Shown here piece after piece: positions 17,189 through 24,806 of a stretch of 64,000 nucleotides of DNA. The DNA is from Halobaculum sp. CBA1158 (GTDB lineage Archaea; Halobacteriota; Halobacteria; Halobacteriales; Haloferacaceae), in assembly GCF_021431925.1 (NCBI RefSeq), contig NZ_CP090371.1, positions 1,736,001 through 1,800,000 on the forward strand. Reading direction: 5' to 3'. A program made the translations under genes and the position numbers. Positions within the stretch are counted from its first letter, which is position 1. Every line of letters starts with the position of its first letter. The notes under the pieces are model-generated. The model ran no database searches. It saw nothing but the letters and a program-made list of their open reading frames with translations, and was not told the origin of the DNA.

Positions 17189-17821
17189 GTGGCTTCCCGA
17201 CAGGGCGCCGCCGACGCCGCGGACTCGTCGGCGCACACCGGTCGCGGCGGCTCGTCCACGAACACCCGGGCGCGCGCCCGCTCGCCCAGTCTCCCCGAAC
17301 GGGGGCGAGACGTCTCTGCCCCTCCCGATCGCGACCCGTCGCGGTACGCGCAGACGGACCACTTCAGACGCCGGCTGCGTCAGCAGGGTCGCTACATCAC
17401 CCTCCCGACCGCCGGCGACGCGATCAGAAACGGCCAGCTTCGCTGGAACTCCACGGACGGCTGGCGCTTCGCCGTCGTCCGCGACGGCGTCCGGTTCGTC
17501 GTCGTCGTCGGCGACACCGACACGCCCTCCCCGGTGCTCGTGACCGGGTGGACCGAGATCGCCGACTGGGACGAAGCGCTCGCCTCCGACCGCTGGAGCG
17601 AGTGCGACGTGCACACGATCCGGCTCAGGGCGGCGCTGTCCGAACACAAGGGCAGACAGATCCCCGGTCGGATCCGCCCCCGCATCGTCACCCGCCCGTT
17701 CGAGGTGAGCGGCCACCGCGTCGTCACCGCCGCCGGCGACGGCCACGTCGAGTGCGACGACTGCGGCGCGCGGTTCCGCTCGAAGCGGGAGCTGTGTGAA
17801 CTCCCCTGCGACCGTCGGTAG
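17189..17821 (+). CDS. Haloarchaeal protein with C-terminal zinc knuckle, function unknown
   Basis: A 210-residue protein starting at GTG 17189. The start is supported by a TATA box (GTATATATC at 17157-17165) about 27 nt upstream. The first 50 residues are low-complexity. A conserved-looking core runs through HFRRRLRQQGRYITLPTAGDAI, WRFAVVRDGVRFVVVVGDTD and ITRPFEVSGHRVV-like segments. The C terminus has HVECDDCGARFRSKRELCELPC, a CxxC...C...C zinc-binding pattern. No named family is recognised. It follows tbp at a 50-bp distance but has its own promoter. Confidence 0.65.
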   Translation: MASRQGAADAADSSAHTGRGGSSTNTRARARSPSLPERGRDVSAPPDRDPSRYAQTDHFRRRLRQQGRYITLPTAGDAIRNGQLRWNSTDGWRFAVVRDGVRFVVVVGDTDTPSPVLVTGWTEIADWDEALASDRWSECDVHTIRLRAALSEHKGRQIPGRIRPRIVTRPFEVSGHRVVTAAGDGHVECDDCGARFRSKRELCELPCDRR

Positions 17822-17896
17822 CCGCGGCGCGCGCTCCCCGGTGTGCGCCCCGGCGGAACGCGGCGCATTTACGCGCCGGCGACGTATCGGCCGGCG

Positions 17897-19792
17897 ATGA
17901 CGGACGATCCGGGAGCCGACGGCGACGACGGCAGCGGGGGACCCGTCGGCGACGCGCGAGACCCCGACGGCGACGTGCAGACCCCTGACGGCGACTTCAC
18001 GATCGACGCCTTCTACGACGCCGTCGAGGCCGCGGAACGTCCCGTCCTCACCGCCTCGCGGGTCGCCCGGGAGACCGATCGCAGCCAGGCGGCTGCCCGC
18101 GAGGCGCTGGACGCGCTCGCGACCGAGGGGGCCGTCGAGCGCGTCGACGTCGAGAGCGATCCGGTGATCTACTACCCGAGTACCTGGGGCGACCTCGCCG
18201 CCCGCGAGCGGGTCGTCATGTTTCCGACGCGACGACAGATCGTCGTCGACCAGCCGACGCAGTACACTCGGGCGATGCTGGCCGACTTCGCGCACCTCCT
18301 GGACTCGACCGGGACCGACCCCGGTACGCGAGGGTACCTCTATGAGATCCGCCAGGAGGACGTCTGGGCGGCCCCGTTCGACGACTGCTCGGAGCTGATC
18401 GCGCGGATGCGCTCGGTGCTCCCGCGGCGCTCCCCCCACCTGGAGGAGTGGGTCGAGAACCAATGGAAGCGCGCTCGGCAGTTCCGCCTGCGGACCCACG
18501 AGGACGGCTACGTCGTGCTCTCGGCCGATCGCGAGGAGCTGATGGGCAACGTCGCCCGACAGAAGCTCGACGAATCCGTGTTGCAGGCGGACCTCTCGGA
18601 CACCGAGTCGTGGGTGAACGACGAGGCGATCGGTCGCGTGAAGCGCGTGCTGTACGAGGCGGGCTATCCCGTCGTCGACGACCGCGACCTCGAGTCGGGC
18701 GAGCCCCTGGAGGTGACGCTGGAGGCCGACCTCCGGGCGTACCAGACCGACTGGGTCGAGCGCTTCCTCGACCAGCGCGCGGGCGTGTTCGTCGCGCCGC
18801 CCGGGTCGGGCAAGACCGTCGCGGCGATCGGCGCGCTGACGGCGGTCGGCGGGGAGACGCTGATTCTCGTCCCCTCGCGGGAACTCGCTGCCCAATGGCG
18901 CACGGAACTGCTGGCCCACACCGACCTCGACGACGAGGATATCGGAGAGTACCACGGCGGTGAAAAAGAGATCGCGCCGGTGACGATCGCCACCTACCAG
19001 ACGGCCGGAATGGACCGCCATCGGTCCCTGTTCGACTCCAGGGAGTGGGGGCTGATCGTGTACGACGAGGTTCAACACGTGCCGGCCGACGTGTACCGAC
19101 GGTCGGCGGACCTCCAGAGCAAACACAGGCTCGGGCTGTCGGCGACCCCCATCCGCGAGGACGACCGCGAGGAGGAGATCTTCACCCTCATCGGCCCGCC
19201 CATCGGCACCGACTGGGGCGCGCTGTTCGACGCCGGCTTCGTTCAGGAGCCGGAGGTGGAGATCCGGTACGTCCCGTGGCGCGACGAGGCGGCGCAAAAC
19301 GAGTGGGCCAGCGCCGACGGCCGCCAGCGCCACATCGCGGCCGCGCGCAACCCCGCGAAGATCGACGAGATCCGTCGCCTGCGCGAGCGCCACGGCGACC
19401 TGAGGGCGCTCGTGTTCGCGGACTACCTCGACCAGGGCGAGCGGATCGCAGACGCGCTCGGCGTCCCGTTCGTCTCCGGAGAGACCCGCCACCACGTCCG
19501 CCAGCGCCTGTTCGAGGAGTTCCGCCAGGGCGAGCGCCGGACGCTCGTCGTCTCGCGGATCGCCGACGAGGGGATCGACCTGCCGAACGCCGAACTCGCG
19601 ATCGTCGCCTCCGGACTCGGCGGGAGCCGGAGACAGGGCGCACAGCGGGCCGGTCGGACGATGCGCCCCGCCGGATCGGCGCTGGTGTACGTCCTCGCGA
19701 CGCGGGGGACCAGCGAGGAGGACTTCGCCCAGCGGCGGATGAACCACCTCGCCGAGAAGGGCGTCCGGATCACCGAGCGAACGGTGGAGTGA
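17897..19792 (+). CDS. XPB/Rad25-like superfamily 2 helicase
   Basis: A 631-residue DNA helicase related to archaeal and eukaryotic XPB, which opens DNA in repair or transcription. An acidic tail (1-30) and a winged-helix-like domain (about 35-90, SRVARETDRSQAAAREALD) precede the motor. Helicase motifs are I PPGSGKT (about 301-307), II DEVQH (about 390-394), III GLSATP (about 413-418) and a C-terminal lobe with RIADEGIDLPNA and QRAGRTMRP. Motif II is DEVQH rather than the DEVHH I recall for typical XPB. The ATG at 17897 is preferred over an upstream GTG frame. It converges on the cupin gene. Confidence 0.92.
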   Translation: MTDDPGADGDDGSGGPVGDARDPDGDVQTPDGDFTIDAFYDAVEAAERPVLTASRVARETDRSQAAAREALDALATEGAVERVDVESDPVIYYPSTWGDLAARERVVMFPTRRQIVVDQPTQYTRAMLADFAHLLDSTGTDPGTRGYLYEIRQEDVWAAPFDDCSELIARMRSVLPRRSPHLEEWVENQWKRARQFRLRTHEDGYVVLSADREELMGNVARQKLDESVLQADLSDTESWVNDEAIGRVKRVLYEAGYPVVDDRDLESGEPLEVTLEADLRAYQTDWVERFLDQRAGVFVAPPGSGKTVAAIGALTAVGGETLILVPSRELAAQWRTELLAHTDLDDEDIGEYHGGEKEIAPVTIATYQTAGMDRHRSLFDSREWGLIVYDEVQHVPADVYRRSADLQSKHRLGLSATPIREDDREEEIFTLIGPPIGTDWGALFDAGFVQEPEVEIRYVPWRDEAAQNEWASADGRQRHIAAARNPAKIDEIRRLRERHGDLRALVFADYLDQGERIADALGVPFVSGETRHHVRQRLFEEFRQGERRTLVVSRIADEGIDLPNAELAIVASGLGGSRRQGAQRAGRTMRPAGSALVYVLATRGTSEEDFAQRRMNHLAEKGVRITERTVE

Positions 19793-19833
19793 GCCGGGCG
19801 CGTCGCCGGCGACGGAGTCTCGCGGCGGTGGAG

Positions 19834-20388
19834 TCAGCCGTCGAGCGGTGCGTCCGCGAACACCGATCCGCAGTCCTCGCACGCGACGATCGGGTCGTTC
19901 TCGTCGTCGGTCGCGAACCCCAGGTCGTCGCTCCCGCAGTCGGGACACGGCGCGGGCGTGTGCTCAGACCCGCAGTCGAGACACGAGAATCGAGGATCGT
20001 TCCCCTCCGTGTCGAGGCGGAGGCCGTCGTCGCCGCAGTCGGGGCAGGTCACCGGGACCCGGACGTCGTCGCTGTCGCGGGGCGCGCCGAGCGCGAGCGC
20101 GACGAGGTCGCCGTCGCCGGCGTTGCTACCGGACTGGTACTCGCCCGGCGCGAACCGGACAGCCTCGCCGGCCTCGACGCGGACACCGCCCTCGAGCGTC
20201 TCGAACCGCGCCGCGCCCGCGACGACGACGAACACCTCCTCCTGGTCGGCGTGCGCGTGGAGGCCGCCGGGGAACCCACCGCCGGGTTCGATCCGGTATC
20301 GGTTGACGGCGACGTGTTCGGTTCCGAGTTCGCCACCGAGGCGGACGGTCTCGGTCGCGTCGTCGAACGCGACGCGATCCACGTTCAC
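19834..20388 (-). CDS. Cupin domain protein fused to two zinc ribbons
   Basis: A 184-residue protein. The N-terminal cupin barrel (about 10-105) has LHAHADQEEVFVVVAGAARFE and VRFAPGEYQSGSN, matching the two cupin motifs with His and Glu metal ligands. The C-terminal part holds four CxxC knuckles (CPDCGDD, CLDCGSE, CPDCGSD, CEDCGSV), enough for two zinc ribbons. Cupin plus double zinc ribbon is an uncommon combination. The GTG at 20388 overlaps the stop of the upstream gene (GTGA), so the two are co-translated. The function is unknown; substrate sensing with nucleic-acid or protein binding is possible. Confidence 0.75.
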   Translation of the reverse strand: MNVDRVAFDDATETVRLGGELGTEHVAVNRYRIEPGGGFPGGLHAHADQEEVFVVVAGAARFETLEGGVRVEAGEAVRFAPGEYQSGSNAGDGDLVALALGAPRDSDDVRVPVTCPDCGDDGLRLDTEGNDPRFSCLDCGSEHTPAPCPDCGSDDLGFATDDENDPIVACEDCGSVFADAPLDG

Positions 20389-21176
20389 TCGCCTCCGGAC
20401 TCCTTGTCGTCCGCGAACTCGGGTTCCCCCCACCTGTCGTCCGGATCGACGGGGTCGACCGCGTGGTCGATCTGTTCCTCGGAGAAGTCGGCCTCGTGGA
20501 CCAGCATGTTCAGTCGCTGCCAGCGCGCGCTCTGCTCGTCCTCGCCCTCGGGGCCGACGCGCGCGCCGTGGGTCTTGAAGAACTCGCCGTCGCGACCCAG
20601 ACGGCTCCCCTCGCCGGTGTGTTTGTCGAAGGCGACGTCGTACTCCCCGCCCGGTTCGAACTCGCCGACGGGGAAGTCGACGGCCGGTTTGTCGTCGGAA
20701 TCGCGAGCCTGCACGCGGGCGTCGGCGGCGTTGCGGAAGAACTCGTCGGCGTTGGGGGACTCCCGCGAGGAGGCGGCACGGGCACACGCGAGCGCGGCGT
20801 GAACGGCGCAGATCCGGCCGCGCCACTCGCCGGGCTCCCAGCGCTCGGTCGCGAGTTCCTCGTAGCGCTCCACGAGCAGCGCCACGTCCTGGCCGGCGCG
20901 CAGGTCCTCGACGACGTACAGGTGGAGGCGGTCCCAGAGGTTCCAGGCGAACCCCGACCGGGCCAGTTCCCACGCGGCCCACGCCGCCGCCTCCTCGTCG
21001 GAGCGGCGGACGGCCTTCTGGAGCAGGCTCGACACCGCATAGCGGCTGTAGCCGCCGTCGGTCTCGTCGGCCGCCTTCGGCTCGCCGAAGTCGTTGGTTC
21101 CGTCGGCGTCGGGGTCGCGGTCGGACAGTTCGCCGTCCGCGCCGAACGTCGCCTGTCGGTGCTCGTCTTCGGCCAT
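20385..21176 (-). CDS. Protein resembling the C-terminal domain of RarA/MgsA clamp-associated ATPases
   Basis: A 263-residue acidic protein with no ATPase motifs. The central region RYAVSSLLQKAVRRSDEEAAAWAAWELARSG followed by LWDRLHLYVVEDLR resembles the helical C-terminal domain of RarA/MgsA, where a K-x-x-R-x-S-D-x-x-A-A motif is typical. Later segments (ALACARAASSRESPNADEFF, FDKHTGEGSRLGRDGEFFKTHGARV) also fit that family's C terminus. Only this domain is present. It is translationally coupled to the cupin-zinc-ribbon gene. A role near replication repair is suggested by homology alone. Confidence 0.65.
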   Translation of the reverse strand: MAEDEHRQATFGADGELSDRDPDADGTNDFGEPKAADETDGGYSRYAVSSLLQKAVRRSDEEAAAWAAWELARSGFAWNLWDRLHLYVVEDLRAGQDVALLVERYEELATERWEPGEWRGRICAVHAALACARAASSRESPNADEFFRNAADARVQARDSDDKPAVDFPVGEFEPGGEYDVAFDKHTGEGSRLGRDGEFFKTHGARVGPEGEDEQSARWQRLNMLVHEADFSEEQIDHAVDPVDPDDRWGEPEFADDKESGGE

Positions 21177-21292
21177 ACTCGCGGGTGTTCGTCGCGGGCG
21201 ATAAACCCCGCGACGGGACCGTGGTTTCGCGTGACGAACCGGGATCGAATGGGAACCCTTAAGTCCGAATCGGCGGGTATTCGATACTGTAT

Positions 21293-21366
21293 CCGGGTTT
21301 AGCTCAGCCTGGTAGAGCAGCCGACTGTAGATCGGCTTGCCCCCCGTTCAAATCGGGGAACCCGGA
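21293..21366 (+). tRNA. tRNA-Tyr (anticodon GTA)
   Basis: A complete cloverleaf of 74 nt without the CCA. The acceptor arms CCGGGTT (21293-21299) and AACCCGG (21359-21365) pair fully and are followed by discriminator A. The anticodon loop CTGTAGA carries GTA, and the T arm is CCCCG-TTCAAAT-CGGGG. A TATA-like CTTAAG at about 21258-21263 lies some 35 nt upstream. No intron is present. Confidence 0.95.
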
Positions 21367-21551
21367 CGTTCTGTCGCCGTCACAGCGAGGGAGCGGAGCG
21401 ACCGAGCCGACGGCGACGAGGCCAATCCGTGACCGATTTGAGCACGGAAGACGCGCGCAGCGGAGCGAGCACGTCTTCAGGAGTTCAAATCGGGGAACCC
21501 GGACTTTTCGCGGCACATCGCGAGCGAACGGAGTGAGCGAGCCGTGCCGCG
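21346..21551 (+). repeat. Duplicated tRNA-Tyr 3' end and three REP-like hairpins
   Basis: The last 21 nt of tRNA-Tyr plus one following base (21346-21367) are repeated exactly at 21483-21504. Three hairpins lie between and after the copies: GTCGCCGTC/GACGGCGAC (21373-21417), GAAGACG/CGTCTTC (21447-21478) and CGCGGCAC/GTGCCGCG (21509-21551). Their loops share a GAGCG..GGAGYGA.CGAG theme. Inverted pieces of the tRNA T arm (CGATTTGA) occur at 21434 and near 21569. The arrangement resembles repeated duplication at the tRNA end. It could be an att-site footprint or a transcript-end structure. Confidence 0.75.
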
Positions 21552-21711
21552 TGAACCCCTTCGTGAGTCGATTTGAACAGACGAGTCGCATCGCACCGTC
21601 GATCGGCGACCCGCCCGCCCGGAGCGAACCGAATATATAACCGTTTTCCCGAGTTGTCGAGTCGACAGGTTCCTGTAGCAGTTGATACGTGTCGGTACTG
21701 ATCCCCTAGCC

Positions 21712-22545
21712 GTGAGCGACAAACTCACGCGTCGCCGCGTTCTCGCCGGCGGCGCAACGGCCCTCCTGGCATCGGTAGCCGGCTGTAGCGGCGCGACGCC
21801 GTTCGTCGGCAAGCGGACCGAACGAACCGAAACGATCGCCGTCGACGGCGCGTCCTCGCTCGCCGTGCGCACCGATCTCGGCGACGTGAGCATTCAGACC
21901 GCCGACCGCGACGACATCGACGTACGGATCGTGAAGCAGGCGAGTTCGGTCACGGCCGACCTCTCGGACCTCTCCTTTCGCGTCGACCGCGCGGGAGAAG
22001 AGCTCCTCCTCTCCTCGGAGTTCACCGGGGACACCGAGTTCTTCGGCGGGCAGCCGTCGATGTCGCTCGACGTGACTCTTCCGGAGTCGCTTCAGGTCTC
22101 GTCGATCCGCAGCAGGGTCGGCGACGTGACCGCCGAGGGCGTCGCCGGCGACCTCGACGCCGAAACCGACACCGGCGACCTCCGCCTCCGAGGGGTCTCG
22201 GGGGCCGTCCGCGCGACGGCGTCGGTCGGCGACGTGGTCGTTGAGCGTCCGGACGCGATCGAGCGCGTGACGGCGAGAACCGGCGACGTGACCGTCGACG
22301 TGCCGACGGTCGACGCCGACACGACGATCAGCTCGCGGACGGGCGACGTGTCGGCCGCCGTGACTCCGGAGGCCGACGCCGACCTCACCGCGCGAACGGA
22401 CACCGGCGACGTGTCGGTCGACGGACTCCCGCTGTCGGATTCGACCCGCACGGACGAACTCGTGACCGGTACGCTCGGCTCGGGCGGTCCCTCCCTCGAC
22501 ATCGAGACCCGAACCGGCGACGTATCGGTGTCCCCGCTGAACTGA
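21712..22545 (+). CDS. Tat-exported lipoprotein with DUF4097-type beta-strand repeats
   Basis: A 277-residue secreted protein. The GTG at 21712 starts MSDKLTRRRVLAGGATALLASVAGC, which has a twin-arginine signal (TRRRVLAGG) and a lipobox ending in SVAGC, so it should be exported folded and lipid-anchored. The rest is a regular series of short strands with recurring (T/V)GDV motifs (DLGDVSIQT, RVGDVTAEG, DTGDLRLRG, RTGDVTVDV, RTGDVSAAV, DTGDVSVDG, RTGDVSVSP), a beta-helix-like DUF4097 pattern. The function is unknown; related proteins sit on cell surfaces. It is a single gene after the tRNA region. Confidence 0.85.
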   Translation: MSDKLTRRRVLAGGATALLASVAGCSGATPFVGKRTERTETIAVDGASSLAVRTDLGDVSIQTADRDDIDVRIVKQASSVTADLSDLSFRVDRAGEELLLSSEFTGDTEFFGGQPSMSLDVTLPESLQVSSIRSRVGDVTAEGVAGDLDAETDTGDLRLRGVSGAVRATASVGDVVVERPDAIERVTARTGDVTVDVPTVDADTTISSRTGDVSAAVTPEADADLTARTDTGDVSVDGLPLSDSTRTDELVTGTLGSGGPSLDIETRTGDVSVSPLN

Positions 22546-22908
22546 GCGACAGCTCCCCCGCTTCGGCCCTCCCCCTCTCCGGTCGCTCTCCCGCGTCCGC
22601 TCGTCCTCTCGCTTTCCCTCGCTTTGCCTCGGCCCGTCCCCCGCATCCTGCTCTCGCCGGTCCGTGGTCGATCGTCGACGTACGGCCAGCGACGCGGCCC
22701 GTCTAGTCGACGGTCGTCATCCTCGAGAAGTCTCCGCCCGACGACAGTTGGGCGACGGAAGCGGCGAAGAGGCCGCGAGGTGACGGCGAAGAGGCACGAG
22801 GAAGCGGCGAAGAAGTAACCAAGGATCGCGAGAAACCGCGATCGGGGGGAGGGCCGATGGTCCGCGGGGGAGGGCTCGGGGATCGCGCGACCCCGGTGTG
22901 TCGGGTGC
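22546..22908 (+). other. Gene-free region with purine/pyrimidine skew
   Basis: About 360 bp. The first 100 bp are strongly pyrimidine-rich (CCCTCC, CTCTCC runs). From about 22752 to 22820 there is a purine-rich stretch with imperfect repeats of GAAGCGGCGAAGA and GGTGACGGCGAAGA. A 64-codon open frame on the plus strand is almost entirely Arg and Ser and is unlikely to be a gene. I see no RNA gene here. Confidence 0.5.
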
Positions 22909-23568
22909 TCAGGGATCCGTCGTGGCGTCGTGGTCGTCGGCCGCCCGGCCGTCGGCGAGCGTCGCCGTGACGACGGCCGAGACGCGGCCGAGGAGGTTCG
23001 CGGCGTACAGCGTGAGCAGTCCCACGACGACGCCGACGCCGGCGGCGGCGAGCGCGCGTGCGAGCGTGTCGATCCGGTAGACGCCGAGCCGGTAGTCGAT
23101 CCGGAGGAACTCGCCGTACGCCAGCGGCGCGGCGAGCAGGCCCCAGGTGAGCGAGAACCCTGTCGACAACACGACGAGGGCGACGATGCCCAGCGCCATG
23201 CGCCAACAGAGGTACAGCAGTCCCGTCCACGTCTCGCGGGCGAACACGAGTTGCTTGCAGAACTCCGCGACGCCGAGTTCCCGAGAGGGGAACCACGGCG
23301 ACACCTCGACGCCGAGCAGGCGGCCCGTCAGCGTCGCGTCCGCCCAGACGACCGCGACCGCCAGTAACAGCGTGGCCACCACAGCGACCGGCGCGAGGAT
23401 CGTGACGCTCAGCCCCAGCGACAGCGAGCCGGCGATCGGGAACACGACCAGGTAGCCGATCCCGATCGGGACTGCCAGCAGGAGGTACAGGAGGCTTCGG
23501 TACGTGCGGGGGTCGAGGGGCGCGCTGGCGAACGAGGCCGTCGAGCCCGGAGGGTCGGTTGTCGTCAT
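22909..23568 (-). CDS. Sensor-domain membrane protein without a kinase
   Basis: A 219-residue protein of the Sensor family (PF13796 type), with about four membrane helices. Typical elements are DPRTYRSLLYLLLAVPIGIGYLVVF near the N terminus (about 18-42) and the central FARETWTGLLYLCWRMALGI. In many bacteria this domain is the input of a histidine kinase; here no kinase part follows. It ends a cluster with a helix-turn-helix regulator and two small membrane proteins, and has a paralogue on the other side of that regulator (24807-25583). It probably senses or modulates membrane state, but no ligand is known. Confidence 0.75.
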   Translation of the reverse strand: MTTTDPPGSTASFASAPLDPRTYRSLLYLLLAVPIGIGYLVVFPIAGSLSLGLSVTILAPVAVVATLLLAVAVVWADATLTGRLLGVEVSPWFPSRELGVAEFCKQLVFARETWTGLLYLCWRMALGIVALVVLSTGFSLTWGLLAAPLAYGEFLRIDYRLGVYRIDTLARALAAAGVGVVVGLLTLYAANLLGRVSAVVTATLADGRAADDHDATTDP

Positions 23569-23671
23569 GCGGCGATCGCGGCCTCGGTCCGAACGACCGT
23601 ATACCCGGAGCGCCGCCTGTTCGTCCGACGGACCGTCGAAGGATATTAATACGAGATCGATCCGGTCCGGG

Positions 23672-23956
23672 TCAGGTGCCGTCCAGCGAGTAGATCAGCG
23701 CGAGCAGGCCGACGACGTTCGCACAGAGCACCGCGAGCAGCGTCGTCGCGTCGTCGAGGCCGGCGAGCGGCGCGAGGCCGTAGCTGATGCAGAAGGGAGC
23801 GACGGCGACGAACGCGATGCCGACGGCGAGGTAGCGCATCGTCGCGCTGTCGTGCCGGCGGTATCCCCGGTAGGCGACGGCGGTGACGGCTGTCCCGGCC
23901 AGCGCCGTCGCCGCGGCCGTCGCGAACAGCACCGTCGCGGCGTCAACGGCGGTCAT
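23672..23956 (-). CDS. Small three-helix membrane protein (DUF7521-like)
   Basis: A 94-residue protein with three hydrophobic helices (about 6-28, 40-62 and 68-90) and an RGYRRHDSATMRYLAVGIAF loop typical of haloarchaeal DUF7521 proteins. It overlaps the preceding gene by 14 bp in another frame, so the two are translated together. Its relation to the next gene upstream (same family pattern Y-x-G/D-Y-R) suggests tandem duplication. The function is unknown; such genes commonly follow small winged-helix regulators in haloarchaea. Confidence 0.7.
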   Translation of the reverse strand: MTAVDAATVLFATAAATALAGTAVTAVAYRGYRRHDSATMRYLAVGIAFVAVAPFCISYGLAPLAGLDDATTLLAVLCANVVGLLALIYSLDGT

Positions 23957-24299
23957 AGATCACCCCCAACACGAGCAGGAGCCCGATCAGTTGACAGCCG
24001 GTCACCGCCAGCGAGCGGAGCGTCGGGTCCGTCTCCGGGAGGTTCGACAGCACGAGCCTGAGCAGGATCGGCACCGTCGTCACGAGCACGAGGCCGACAC
24101 CGAGCAGGAGCCTGCGTCGGCCGCCGGTGTCCCGGTAGCCGTCGTACAGCCTGCGCGCGAGATACAGCGAGAGCACCGTCGCGACGAACAGCGCGGCGAA
24201 CACCAGAAGCACGACAGTCGGCGACCCGCCGGTGGCGGCCTGGATCGGGGTCGCGAACGCGGCGGGCGCGGGGAGTTCGGTGGAGAGCAGTCCTGTCAT
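23943..24299 (-). CDS. Small membrane protein, second DUF7521-like copy
   Basis: A 118-residue protein with three hydrophobic helices after a short exported-looking N terminus (MTGLLSTELPAPAAFATP). The central loop RRLYDGYRDTGGRRRLLLGVGL matches the family pattern of its neighbour. Its ATG overlaps the regulator's stop (ATGA, 4 bp), and its own 3' end overlaps the next gene, so regulator and both membrane proteins form one tightly packed operon. The function is unknown. Confidence 0.7.
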   Translation of the reverse strand: MTGLLSTELPAPAAFATPIQAATGGSPTVVLLVFAALFVATVLSLYLARRLYDGYRDTGGRRRLLLGVGLVLVTTVPILLRLVLSNLPETDPTLRSLAVTGCQLIGLLLVLGVIYDRR

Positions 24300-24640
24300 T
24301 TGAACCCCTCGTAGAGCCTGGTGAAGCGGTCGGCGGCGTCCTGCTCGGGCCGGTCGACCGTGATCTCGAAGCCGGTCTCTGACAGCTCGAGGTGGACCGC
24401 CCGGACGCTGGCGCGGTAGGTCTTGTAGTGGTGGCCGTCCGGGTCGAGTTGCTGTTCGTCCTCCAGGAGGCCCGCGTCCTGGAGGCGCTGTACCCTGCGG
24501 TACACGGTCGAGGAGTCGGCGTCACACGCCTCGCTCAGCGTCTCGACCGACTTCGTGTCGCCGTAGGTCTCCCGGAGGATCGTCCGCGCGTACTCGTCGC
24601 CGAGGAGGTCGACGATCCCGTCGCCGTCGTCCTCGGCCAT
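24296..24640 (-). CDS. ArsR-like winged-helix transcriptional regulator
   Basis: A 114-residue regulator. The ATG at 24640 gives MAEDDGDGIVDLLGDEYARTILRE, then a helix-turn-helix at about 30-70 with LSEACDADSSTVYRRVQRLQDAGLLEDEQ, and a beta-wing (HHYKTYRASVRAVHLEL). This is the common haloarchaeal ArsR/HTH_20-type regulator. An upstream ATG at 24736 would add 32 residues of poor quality. It leads the operon with two DUF7521-like membrane proteins, and faces a divergent Sensor-domain gene whose promoter lies in the 166-bp gap, so it may control both directions. Confidence 0.85.
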   Translation of the reverse strand: MAEDDGDGIVDLLGDEYARTILRETYGDTKSVETLSEACDADSSTVYRRVQRLQDAGLLEDEQQLDPDGHHYKTYRASVRAVHLELSETGFEITVDRPEQDAADRFTRLYEGFK

Positions 24641-24806
24641 CGTCACAGGTGTCTCGATGACCCACGAAAAGCGTCCCGAATCGGCTGTCGGTAGCGACAC
24701 ATCGCCTGCGACTTCCCGGTGGATTCGGGTAAACACGGGGCCGCGGTTGCAGGCTGGCCGGATCGACCCGAACGTTTATGATCGGTGCTCGGACAGCTTC
24801 GATCGC

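Noticed and set aside
15032-19948. A single 1638-codon open frame on the minus strand
   Set aside because: Only the last 280 codons (15032-15874) look like a protein. The rest is the antisense of tbp, the helicase and neighbouring genes, kept open by high GC content.
21346-21504. An integrated element bounded by the duplicated tRNA-Tyr end
   Set aside because: The interval between the copies is only about 115 bp and carries no integrase or other gene. At most it is a scar.
22624-22818. A 64-residue Arg/Ser-rich protein
   Set aside because: Composition reflects the purine-rich repeats of the region. It has no promoter and does not resemble the acidic proteome.
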